Below, in pieces: positions 10,203-19,160 of a stretch of DNA of 64,000 bases; the stretch's first letter is position 1; every line of letters begins with the position of its first letter. Under the pieces are notes generated by a model. That model was not told the DNA's origin, made no database searches, and was given only the letters and a program-made list of their open reading frames with translations. A program made the position numbers and the translations under genes. The DNA is taken from the NCBI GenBank assembly GCA_003241895.1, contig QBLY01000008.1, positions 1 through 64,000 on the forward strand, read 5' to 3'. The stretch comes from Lysobacteraceae bacterium (GTDB lineage Bacteria; Pseudomonadota; Gammaproteobacteria; Xanthomonadales; Xanthomonadaceae).

Positions 10203-13076
10203 CTATTCGAAGCTGCCCACGCTGTCTCGCGACAGGTTGTCGAAGCGGGTGTATTCGCCGAAGAACTTCAGCTTGGCCATGCCGGTGGGGCCGTTGCGCT
10301 GCTTGGCGATGATGACCTCGGCCAGGCCTTTGTCGGGCGAGTCCTTGTGGTAGTAGTCGTCGCGGTAGATGAACATGATGATGTCGGCGTCCTGCTCGAT
10401 GGCGCCTGATTCGCGCAGGTCGCTCATCACCGGACGCTTGTCGGTGCGCGACTCCAGGCCGCGGTTGAGCTGCGAAAGCGCCACCACCGGCACCTTGAGC
10501 TCCATCGCCAGGGCCTTGAGCGAGCGCGAGATCTCGGATATCTCGTTGGTGCGGTTGTCGGACGAACCCGGCACCTGCATCAGCTGCAGGTAGTCGACCA
10601 CGATCAGGCCCAGGTCGTGTTCGCGCTTGATGCGGCGCGCCTTGGAACGAAGCACGTCGGGCGACAGCGCCGGGGTGTCGTCGATGAACACCTTCACGTC
10701 CGACAGCATCTTGATGGCCATGTTCACCCGCGACCAGTCCTCGTCCTCGAGCTGGCCGGTGCGCAGCCGCGTGGCGTTGACGCGGCCGATGGACGAAATG
10801 AGACGGAACGCCAGCTGCGAGGCCGACATTTCCATCGAGAACACGGCTACCGCCTTCTTGGTCTTGAGCGCGCCGTATTCGGCGATGTTCAGGGCCAGGG
10901 TGGTGTTGTGCACGCAGATGTCGTTGGCGATGAAATTGTGGGTGCCCGGCACGGTGAGGTCGTAGACCTGCTGCTGGCCGGTGGCAAGGATGGATTCGAT
11001 GCGGTCCCAGACCACGTCGCTGCCGGCCAAGGCCGACAGCTCCGGGTCCTGCAGCACCAGGGCGATGCGCGCCAGCCGCTCGCGCGACAGGGCGCGCTTG
11101 CCAACATGGCTGTTGGAGTCGGCGTAGCCGCTGCGGCGGGCCAGTTCGGCCCAGGACATTTCGCCCTTGGCTTTCTCGATGCGCGCCCAGACCTCGCGGG
11201 GCACGTGGTCCACGTTGCTGTGAGGCGCGCACGATTGCAGCGCGCGGCTGACCGCATCCACCGCGGCCTGCTTGCCGTGGATGCCGATGTCGGCAATGAA
11301 GGTGCGGATGGACGCGGCGTCGGTGATGTCGATCTGCCAGGACACCCGGCGCGACTGGCCGTACTTGACCCAGCGCTGGCGCAGCTTGGCGACGACGCCA
11401 AAGCGCAGCAGCAGGTGCTGCACCTGCCGCGCCAGGCGTTCGGACACCGACGCGTAGCCCAGCTGCGACTGGCCCGAGGCAAGTACCGTGGCCCAGCCAT
11501 CGGTGGCGAAGAGGCGGTTGATGAACTGCGCCAGCTGCCCGCGCGGCAGCCGGAACACCGGCGCCGGCACCTGCTTGGCGTGGGCACCGCAGCCCATCAG
11601 GCCCAGCTCGCGCAGCCACAGCGTGAGCGGATTGGCGATGTTGCGGCGCGCCGACTCGCCTTCCGCCAAGCCCAGCGCCTCCGGGGACACTTCAAGCACC
11701 TGGCAGAGGCTTTCGAGCATTGCCGGCGCCGGTACGGTCTTGCCGCGCTGCCAGTTGGACACCGTGGCCGCACTCACGCCCAGCCGGGCCGCCAGCGCGC
11801 GCGCGGGCTGGCCGGCGCGGACCCCCTGGCGTGACAGCGCAGCGGCAAAGTGCTGCCTACGCGCAGGTACGGCATCGGCATCCGCCGACATGCGCCAGCA
11901 CGGGGCGAACCCGCGCCGTGTTTCTACTTGCCGCGCCACGGTGCCGCCGAAGCTGTCGACGGCCGCCAGGAAATCAGCGCTGATCTGGGCATTCGAACTG
12001 GTGAACCGGGGGTTGGCACCGGTGAGGCCGCCGTCGCCGATCAGGTAGGCCAGCAGGCCGACTTCGCACTCGCGCATCGGCTGGTTGCCGAACACGGGCA
12101 GGCGCCGCGGCACGGCCACGTAGTCGCCTTCCTTGAGCGCCAGCAGCGGCTTCCAGCCGTCCAGGGTCAGGAACGGATGCGGGGCGGTGGACTCCACCCG
12201 CCGGCCCAGCCGCGTGGTGACTTCGAAGGTGGGCTTGATGCCGTCGTCCACGAAGTCCGAGGGCGCGGCCGACGCCAGGCGCAGGTGGTCGGTAAGGGTG
12301 CCGATGACGCCGGCGCGATCGCGACAGATGGCCTCGATGGTGGCGACGCTCCCGTCTTCCAGGACGATTTCCGAATCGGCGGCCAGGCACTTTCCCATGG
12401 CCGGACGCGCCGCCAGGATGATCAAGTCGGACGGCTGCAGGCCGGCGGTCATTTCATCGAGGTCGTGGAAACCGGTGGGCAGGCCGGTGACGCTGCCTTG
12501 GCTCTCGTAGCGCTCCTGCAGGATGCCGAAGGCGTCCTTCATGGCTTCGCGCAGAGGCACGAAATCGGCGCGGCCGCGGCGGCCCTGTTCGGCGATCTTG
12601 AACACCTTCATCTCGGCCGCCGACAGCACTTCCTGGCTGTCGCGCCCTTCGGGCTGGAAGCCGTCGTTGACGATTTCGGTGCCGGCCTCGATCAGCTGCC
12701 GCATCACGGCCTTCTCGCGCACGATCTCGGCGTAGGCACGGATGTTGGCGGCCGAAGGGGTGCTGGACGCCAGTTCGATCAAATAACCCGTACCGCCGAT
12801 CTGTTCGGACAACGCGTTCACTTCGAACCATTCGCCCAGGGTCACGGCGTCGAAGGGCTTGTTCTTCTCGCTCAGGTCGCGGATGGCGCGGTAGATCAGC
12901 CGGTGGTCGCGGCGGTAGAAGTCGTGTTCGGTCAGGAAGTCGCCGACGCGGTCCAGGGAGTCAGGCGCCAGCATCAGCCCGCCGATCACGGCCTGTTCGG
13001 CCTCCACCGACTGGGGCGGCACGCGCAGGGCGTCGATGCGGGCTTCGGTACGGAAGGATTCGGAGCGTACGGGCAT
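10203..13076 (-). CDS. dnaB: Replicative DNA helicase DnaB, interrupted by an in-frame intein
   Basis: N-extein VPPQSVEAEQAVIGGLML...AARPAMGK; C-extein TTLALNIAEYGAL...GLIVVDYLQLM. Start set at ATG 13076 (MPVRSESF). Confidence 0.93.
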   Translation of the reverse strand: MPVRSESFRTEARIDALRVPPQSVEAEQAVIGGLMLAPDSLDRVGDFLTEHDFYRRDHRLIYRAIRDLSEKNKPFDAVTLGEWFEVNALSEQIGGTGYLIELASSTPSAANIRAYAEIVREKAVMRQLIEAGTEIVNDGFQPEGRDSQEVLSAAEMKVFKIAEQGRRGRADFVPLREAMKDAFGILQERYESQGSVTGLPTGFHDLDEMTAGLQPSDLIILAARPAMGKCLAADSEIVLEDGSVATIEAICRDRAGVIGTLTDHLRLASAAPSDFVDDGIKPTFEVTTRLGRRVESTAPHPFLTLDGWKPLLALKEGDYVAVPRRLPVFGNQPMRECEVGLLAYLIGDGGLTGANPRFTSSNAQISADFLAAVDSFGGTVARQVETRRGFAPCWRMSADADAVPARRQHFAAALSRQGVRAGQPARALAARLGVSAATVSNWQRGKTVPAPAMLESLCQVLEVSPEALGLAEGESARRNIANPLTLWLRELGLMGCGAHAKQVPAPVFRLPRGQLAQFINRLFATDGWATVLASGQSQLGYASVSERLARQVQHLLLRFGVVAKLRQRWVKYGQSRRVSWQIDITDAASIRTFIADIGIHGKQAAVDAVSRALQSCAPHSNVDHVPREVWARIEKAKGEMSWAELARRSGYADSNSHVGKRALSRERLARIALVLQDPELSALAGSDVVWDRIESILATGQQQVYDLTVPGTHNFIANDICVHNTTLALNIAEYGALKTKKAVAVFSMEMSASQLAFRLISSIGRVNATRLRTGQLEDEDWSRVNMAIKMLSDVKVFIDDTPALSPDVLRSKARRIKREHDLGLIVVDYLQLMQVPGSSDNRTNEISEISRSLKALAMELKVPVVALSQLNRGLESRTDKRPVMSDLRESGAIEQDADIIMFIYRDDYYHKDSPDKGLAEVIIAKQRNGPTGMAKLKFFGEYTRFDNLSRDSVGSFE
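10905..12389 (-). other. DnaB intein (~495 aa) with LAGLIDADG/DOD homing endonuclease and internal HTH
   Basis: Cys1 (CLAADSEIVLEDG), block B TAPHPFLTLDGW, DOD motifs LLAYLIGDGGL and FINRLFATDGW, C-terminal VYDLTVPGTHNFIANDICVHN, +1 Thr. Inserted after GK of Walker A (RPAMGK^TT). Confidence 0.93.
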
Positions 13077-13249
13077 GGTGGCCTTGTGATTCTCAGGTGC
13101 GCGGGGTCGGAACTGCCCCCTGCGCCGGGTCAGCCATGTTAGCCACCCCGGGCGCCCCTGCGTTAGGTATAAGCCTGTGCATAACCGGTGGGCATCTTTG
13201 CCCCCCACCCTCTCAAATCCTGCGACTGCTGGGACTTTCCGCCTGAACG

Positions 13250-13482
13250 CACGTGCGCTCGGCGCACGACATGGGGGCGTGAGGCAGCGCCGCCCCCCAC
13301 ACAAGGGGGTCGCCTGCCCGGTTTCGCGCCAGCGCCATCCCTGGCAGCAAAAGCCGGGTCGCTCCCGGGCTTCCTGCCTTCAACTTCAGGTGACCCCCTT
13401 AGTGTGTGTGCCGTCGCCCGACTGCCGATGGCAAACCGCAGCAAGGCAGAAGCTAGCGCTGCGCCGATGTCTCTTACCGACC
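13250..13482 (-). repeat. Structured dispersed intergenic repeat, copy 1 (reverse orientation)
   Basis: Read on the minus strand it aligns by eye with copies 2 and 3 over its whole length: GGTCGGTAAGAGACATCGGC end, core GGCTTTTGCTGCCAGGGATGGCGCTGG, and CATGTCGTGCGCCGAGCGCAC end. Long inverted arms at 13298-13316 and 13387-13408. Confidence 0.85.
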
Positions 13483-13591
13483 CAAAGCAGCCGGTCGAAG
13501 GTTTCTATGGGCCTCTAGCGCGCGGCCCGGTCATCCGCTGGTCGAAGGTAGGCTCGACAGCCGAGGCCAGAATTTCATCGCCTTGGCTCAC

Positions 13592-13617
13592 TGTCCTCGG
13601 AAACGGGGTAGAACCCC
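13592..13617 (-). mobile_element. Possible remnant of an IS3-type element end
   Basis: CGGGGTAGAACCCC (13604-13617) is the exact reverse complement of the IS end GGGGTTCTACCCCG at 21707-21720; flanking bases are also similar (TGTCCTCGGAAA vs TGTCCGCAGAAT). Confidence 0.4.
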
Positions 13618-13801
13618 TTCATGTCCGACGCGATCGGATCGACTGACAGGAGATGCGATTCGGCCTGCCGTCGCCAACTCGCCTTGATGCCCCTCCTGTA
13701 GTTCCGGTTGAAGCCCTTGAATTGCAGGCAGCTCAAATTAGCGCAAAAGCGAGAGCTTCGTCGCGATGGCTTCCTAGACCGGAATCTTCAGAAGTTTCCC
13801 A

Positions 13802-14158
13802 TCACTTCCTCATTCTCAACAGAATTGCGAAAGGAATCATCGCCCCCAGAAGTGAAAACTTGAAAGACAACTCATTCATGCCATGGTCACCGGAAAGAAA
13901 AAAATTCGCCAACAGGATGAAAAGAAAAGCGAACACAACAAAATAGTAGCGAAGCAGCGGAGGGATCTGCTTATTGCGATCTGCAGGGCCTTTTGTTACC
14001 AGAAGGTAGACCAACCAAGTTGCCAATACGGCCAGCGTTGAGCGGGCCAGATTGTTCGGCTGAAAATCGGCCGAATAGGCAAAGAAAGCCGTCGCGACCA
14101 GCACAATATGCACTGACAACGATACCCCTATCCACCGTGCGACACTCATGCGAATCAT
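13802..14158 (-). CDS. Hypothetical membrane protein
   Basis: 118-aa ORF with several hydrophobic segments, within the low-GC accessory region. Confidence 0.6.
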   Translation of the reverse strand: MIRMSVARWIGVSLSVHIVLVATAFFAYSADFQPNNLARSTLAVLATWLVYLLVTKGPADRNKQIPPLLRYYFVVFAFLFILLANFFLSGDHGMNELSFKFSLLGAMIPFAILLRMRK

Positions 14159-14455
14159 CTTTGGCGCCTATGTTTCCAAGGATTTTCACTGCTTTTCTTC
14201 TTCCGCTCCCGGTGCTTTTCCTCAGCTTTCTCAACTTTACTTCTGAATGTTCTCCATGCTGACGTGACGCCACCTACGACTAGCGCTATGCCTGCTACAG
14301 AGCGTAGTGGCTTGCTGCCGGTTTCACAGACGCTACGTTTGGGTGTGATGATGACACCGGAGTTGGTGCATGGCGACGAGCACGCTCTTGAGTATCGGCA
14401 TGACGGCGACCGGCCGCTCCTGGCCGATTGGAGCCGGTCAACACCAGCGGGCCGG

Positions 14456-14911
14456 TCAACCTAAATCGGAATCGGTGGTCAACTCAGCCGGAACACGCAG
14501 TTTAGTGCCTGACTCGCCGAGCTCGATGCTTCCAGTGCCCGCCAAGGCCCCTTTGTCCAGCGCCACAAGCGTTAATGGCAATTGGTGGGTGACTGCGCGC
14601 TCCGTGAGTAGAGCAGTCAGCGCTTGCTTGCTTATATGTCCCGCCTGAAACAGGTCGGACCAATGGCCGTAGAGCAGGCCCGCGACCTCCGGAACCAGCG
14701 CCTTGTGATTGGCTAGATAGTCCAGATACACATTGTCTCCATTACTGCCGCAGATGCCCGGTAGCTGAGTTGAGCCACGCTCTGGCGCCGGCTCGGATGG
14801 ATTGTCGATAGTCAACTTCGGCAGTCGATAATTACGGCCGTTCGTCTCATGCGGCGGGTCCTTCATTGCCAACGAACCAACTGGCATGGGAGTCATCGAC
14901 GCTGCTTCCAT
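14456..14911 (-). pseudogene. Truncated GNAT-family N-acetyltransferase
   Basis: Contains GNAT-like N-terminal segment DYLANHKALVPEVAGLLYGHWSDLF...LPLTLVALDKGALAGTGSIEL, then loses resemblance and ends; acetyl-CoA-binding half missing. Confidence 0.5.
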
Positions 14912-15429
14912 CGCTCTGGCCGTGAGATCGGGAGAGCAGCTTGCTTACCGGGCATAGCGCCAGCGGCGTAGAGGACCCAGAAAATGATGAGGGGCTGGAA
15001 CGCCGGTCGCAGCCAGAAGTACCACTGGCCGAATGACAATCCATCTACTCCGCCGCCTTTCATCGCCACATTGATGTTTGCGATGACCAAAAAGGCGAGC
15101 ATCACCGCCAGGGCGACGCCAGCCGTATACCGAAGGTTCGGCAGTCCAAGTCGCTTGTAAACGCTCATGGAAACCAGCAATCCCATGGCGCCCACGATCT
15201 CCGCGGCACCGGTGAATAGCACCAGCGGCCGAGCAAGGCCGCCAAAAAATGCGGGCATCATCGGAAGGTAGCGGGTGTCCACATTGATGAAATGATCAAC
15301 ACCGGTGAACAGAAAAGCACCCGCAGCGCCCACCCTCATGGCGTCGCGAAGGGTCATCGGGCGGCGCAGCACGAAGCTGACTAGTCGGCCCATTGCGGCC
15401 ACAGCAGCCATCAGCAGGAGAAAGCTCAT
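14893..15429 (-). CDS. DoxX-like membrane protein
   Basis: Four hydrophobic segments, FTGVDHFINV...FTGAAEIVGAMGLL. Confidence 0.6.
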   Translation of the reverse strand: MSFLLLMAAVAAMGRLVSFVLRRPMTLRDAMRVGAAGAFLFTGVDHFINVDTRYLPMMPAFFGGLARPLVLFTGAAEIVGAMGLLVSMSVYKRLGLPNLRYTAGVALAVMLAFLVIANINVAMKGGGVDGLSFGQWYFWLRPAFQPLIIFWVLYAAGAMPGKQAALPISRPERWKQRR

Positions 15430-15594
15430 CCGAGGAACCTCATCACGTCGATGGCGTCCCCGCGGAAAGCAGAAGGCGACCGCAGCCTAAGAAAGGACCT
15501 GCGCTTCATGCGCCAGCTCCGGGACTCTTCGAACGAGAGGACGGGTCGCCAAGCCGCTTCACGCGGATATGCGAAAGGCGGCAAAGATGGAAGC

Positions 15595-17469
15595 TCATGC
15601 CCATGTCCTGATGCCAATGGTTCCCCAGTAGCCCAAGTACAGGGTCGCAAGGATGAAGATCACAGAGACGCCGAGACTGTGGAAGTAGGCGAACCGGTTC
15701 ATGCCCCGGCGATCAGCCCGCAGCGCGGCCCACAGGGAGGCGAAGCTGAGCACCGCAAAGGCATACGTCGCCAGGGTGAGGCCCATGGACCAGGGCGTGA
15801 GGTGCCCGAACCGCGTGATTACATCCTCGCCGACCAAACCGAAGATCAACGCAACTGCTCCAAGCGATAGCACGGCCAAGAGGGGAAGGACGCGCACGTG
15901 GAGGTTCGGGACGCCACGCATGCGCCTGAGCATCCAACGCGGTCCCCACACCAGGGCGAACACCGGCACGGAAATCAGGGCGAGGAGAAAGAGATAGACC
16001 GATACGATCTGCAGCCAAGCCAGGGCAGGACTCACCTTCGCATTGGTAATCGAAGACGACTGCATCAGACGACCGTCCGCGGAATCCATTAGCGCGATCG
16101 TTGCCGCGCTCTGGTTCTCGTGGCGAAAATGCCGTCCATCAATTGACGCCAAACTGTTGGAAGGGCCAAACGGCGAACTGATCCGGATCTGATCGCCCTC
16201 GAAGGAGACTCGGCTAAGGCCCAGGATGCCCATGAAGCCCATCAACTTTCGCGGAGGGTTGATCGGGCTGTACCACCCCTGGAATTCCCGCGCCACGTCC
16301 TGCGAAACTGGCTGGGCCGCTGGCAACACTGGCTTACGTAGATCCCGGGCGACATAGGCCCGCAGTTCTTTGTCGATCTCCCGGTAGGCACCCATGTTGG
16401 CGGTATTGATGGCAAAGAAGTAACCCACGCCGTGTTCGGCGAGGTACTGCATCTGGGACAGGCCGCCATCGACGCCGCCGTTGTGGCCGTGCCAAAGGAA
16501 GCCCTGACCGTCGAGGGTGGTGAAGTTATGCACTCCGTAGCCGGTCTTCAGCCCGCCTTGGGCGCCCCATGTGGTGGTGGGCCGCTCCATTCGCTGGATG
16601 GACGCTTCCGAAAGGATCCGCCGTCCATCGATCTCGCCACGCCCGAGGAAGAATTGCAGGTAGGCGCCCATCTCCCTGGCGCTGGCATTGAGGGCGCCCG
16701 AAGGTCGCATCACGATGTGCCAGTAGGGGAAAGGCGTGCGGCCATCCTGGCGATAAGTCTTTGACAGCAGTTGGGCCGAACGAGGTGTCAGGAAGTAGTC
16801 GGAGGTAGGCAGACCGATCGGCTTCAGGAACGTTTCCTGTATGTAGGTCTCAAAGCGCTTACCCGTGATCTTCTCGATGATTGCCGCCATGACCGCGGGG
16901 CCGGAATTGCTGTAGGCAAAACGCGTCCCAGGCCTCCACCGCGAGCTGCGGGATTCGGGACCGACGGCAAGTCCTTCAGCCAGGGTCGCGGGCTTTGGAT
17001 CGCTATGGGCCAACTCCTTGAGCCGCAGGTTATCCCACCCCGTGGTGTGCTCGAGGAGGTGGACCACACGCACAGGGTCGGTATCCTCCCACTGGTTGGT
17101 GAATTCCACCTGTGGGACCAGACTGCGCACCGGGGAGTCCAGACTAAGGCGACCCTCCTCGACCAGCTTGAGGGCAGCCAGCCCCACGAACGTCTTGGAA
17201 ATGGACCCAATGCGGAAGAGAGTGTCCGACGAGACGGGTGTGCCGGCGGCCACGTCCATCTGGCCGATGCCGGCAGTCCAGACGATGCCGCCCCGATTGA
17301 CGATAACCGCACTCATACCGGGCACTTTGTGTTTCTCAAGAATGCCGGTAATGCGTTGTTCGAGTTCGATGTGATCCCTTGCAGCGACGGCGGGCTTTAC
17401 CGCCCCCGCTGCCTGGTTCGAAATCGCTAGCAAGAGGGCCGCAATCAGGTAAACGCGAAAACTGGCCAT
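15595..17469 (-). CDS. Serine hydrolase (class C beta-lactamase/penicillin-binding family) with C-terminal TM segments
   Basis: FRIGSISKTFVGLAALKLVEEGRLSLDSPV (SxxK), YSNSGP (YxN), WHGHNGG; C-terminal hydrophobic helices. Confidence 0.85.
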   Translation of the reverse strand: MASFRVYLIAALLLAISNQAAGAVKPAVAARDHIELEQRITGILEKHKVPGMSAVIVNRGGIVWTAGIGQMDVAAGTPVSSDTLFRIGSISKTFVGLAALKLVEEGRLSLDSPVRSLVPQVEFTNQWEDTDPVRVVHLLEHTTGWDNLRLKELAHSDPKPATLAEGLAVGPESRSSRWRPGTRFAYSNSGPAVMAAIIEKITGKRFETYIQETFLKPIGLPTSDYFLTPRSAQLLSKTYRQDGRTPFPYWHIVMRPSGALNASAREMGAYLQFFLGRGEIDGRRILSEASIQRMERPTTTWGAQGGLKTGYGVHNFTTLDGQGFLWHGHNGGVDGGLSQMQYLAEHGVGYFFAINTANMGAYREIDKELRAYVARDLRKPVLPAAQPVSQDVAREFQGWYSPINPPRKLMGFMGILGLSRVSFEGDQIRISSPFGPSNSLASIDGRHFRHENQSAATIALMDSADGRLMQSSSITNAKVSPALAWLQIVSVYLFLLALISVPVFALVWGPRWMLRRMRGVPNLHVRVLPLLAVLSLGAVALIFGLVGEDVITRFGHLTPWSMGLTLATYAFAVLSFASLWAALRADRRGMNRFAYFHSLGVSVIFILATLYLGYWGTIGIRTWA

Positions 17470-17489
17470 GACAACTCCTAGGACCATGG

Positions 17490-18110
17490 TTAGAGAGCCG
17501 CAACCGCGGCGGAGGGTTGTGCTTTTAGGCGGGCTACGATCCGCATAGCCATCACGGCGAGCACCAAGAACACGCCGATCCAGTCCTCTGGATGTTCGGA
17601 TGCATGCCTGACGAACGAGATGAGGAACTGCAGCCACAGCCAGTGCGTTCCTACGACATGTAGTCGCCGCCACCAGCGCATCCCGAGGATGGCTTGTGCA
17701 CTGTCCGAAGATGTCGCCGCCAAGGCGTAGATGAAGAGGTACCCAATCCCGCCAACCACCAGCATGCCCATGGACATCACCTGGCTAGTCAAAGTCGCGC
17801 TCAAGCTGGCCAGGCTGATGAAAGTGAATGCATGGATGGTGTGCGACGCCGCAAAGGAAAGGCCAAGGTAGCGACGGTTGCGACGCGCCCATTTCGTGAA
17901 ACGTCCCGGCCACAGCGCTGTTGCGGCAGCCGCGCCAAACGCAAGCAGGAACAACAACGCGGAGCTTCTTGCAGTGAGCCGAACGGCTGCACGCCACGAT
18001 TGTTCCGGGTCTGGCACCCACCACAGGGTCAAGATCACACCCGCCCCGATAAGGGCCGATGCCAGTGCGATCAACCTTGGACCACTCGTAAACTTTGTGT
18101 TGGAAGCCAT
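17490..18110 (-). CDS. Ferric reductase-like transmembrane domain protein
   Basis: Multi-TM protein with SHTIHAFTFISL and HVVGTHWLWLQFLISFVRH haem-ligand-like histidines. Confidence 0.7.
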   Translation of the reverse strand: MASNTKFTSGPRLIALASALIGAGVILTLWWVPDPEQSWRAAVRLTARSSALLFLLAFGAAAATALWPGRFTKWARRNRRYLGLSFAASHTIHAFTFISLASLSATLTSQVMSMGMLVVGGIGYLFIYALAATSSDSAQAILGMRWWRRLHVVGTHWLWLQFLISFVRHASEHPEDWIGVFLVLAVMAMRIVARLKAQPSAAVAAL

Positions 18111-18122
18111 ATCATCTCCAAA

Positions 18123-18172
18123 TGTAATCACCGACTACATCGCTACTGTACAACATGTAATCGCTGTTTACA
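18123..18172. promoter_or_regulatory. Tandem TetR-type operator candidates in divergent promoter
   Basis: TGTAATCACCGACTACA (18123-18139) and TGTAATCGCTGTTTACA (18156-18172): two 17-bp sites sharing TGTAATC.C.G..TACA, 33 bp centre to centre. Confidence 0.6.
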
Positions 18173-18216
18173 AGTGGGCGTTTCCGCTGGATAATTCGTC
18201 ACCCGGAGGGACTCAC

Positions 18217-18873
18217 ATGCCGAAGAAGCTAAGTGCCAACCACAAGACCGTGGCGCAGTCGAGTAAAAAGGACGAACAGGCCTATCACCACGGCAATTTG
18301 CGTGCGGCAATCATCGAAGCCACGCTCGCGCTGGTTGAAGAGCAGGGTGTCAACGCGGTCTCAGTCCGCGAAATAGCCAAGCGGCTAGGCGTTTCGCCGG
18401 GTGCCCCTTTCCGCCATTTTGCAAACAAGAAGACCTTGCTTACAGCTGTCGCCACAGAGGCCATGGAAAGCTTTTCTGCTGCGATCCATGAAGAGCTGAC
18501 GGCGTCATCCAATGCGACACCCGCCGAGGCGTTGCGAGCCATCGGCCATGGCTATTTGAAATGGGCCTTGGGAAAAAGGGCGCAGTTCGCGATCATCTCC
18601 AACCGCGAGGAAATTGATTTCCTGGAGGCCCCGCAGTTGCACACGCTGAGCGACGGCGTCATGCAGCTGATGAACCCGTACATCCAGGCTCTTTTTGCAG
18701 GCAGCACCGAGGAGGAACTGATCGCTAAGAGACTGGTGTGCCGAGCGCTGGTATACGGTTTGGCCCGCATGGCCATCGACGGGCACTTTGAAGAATGGAG
18801 CATCCCCATCGGGCGACAGCAGCACACGGTTGATCTGGTGCTTGATCAGTTCATCGAAATGATCAAGCGTTAG
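18217..18873 (+). CDS. TetR/AcrR family transcriptional regulator
   Basis: N-terminal HTH: YHHGNLRAAIIEATLALVEEQGVNAVSVREIAKRLGVSPGAPFRHFANKKTLL. Confidence 0.9.
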   Translation: MPKKLSANHKTVAQSSKKDEQAYHHGNLRAAIIEATLALVEEQGVNAVSVREIAKRLGVSPGAPFRHFANKKTLLTAVATEAMESFSAAIHEELTASSNATPAEALRAIGHGYLKWALGKRAQFAIISNREEIDFLEAPQLHTLSDGVMQLMNPYIQALFAGSTEEELIAKRLVCRALVYGLARMAIDGHFEEWSIPIGRQQHTVDLVLDQFIEMIKR

Positions 18874-19160
18874 TGCGTTTACCGAAATAGTTCGGGTGTG
18901 TGTGTCCGACGGCCCTTGCACACGGCGTTGTAGTTGCCCGCGCTTGGCGGATCCGCGCCGGGTCCAACAGAGCGGATGGCACGACCAGATCATCGGTGCG
19001 CGCCGCGATGACCTTGCAAATCGTAGCCTTCCAGAAATCCCGTAGCGCTCCCGACCCAATCGCGACCTTCTAGGCCCCCGAAATTCACGGCAGTGTTCCA
19101 TGTCACGTATTCAGGCTACGGAAGACTCCATCACTTTCCCGCCAAGGTTCAGGAGACCCC

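Noticed and set aside
13250-13482. Structured repeat as REP/BIME with a RAYT transposase
   Set aside because: Units are too long and no Y1/RAYT transposase is present in the window.
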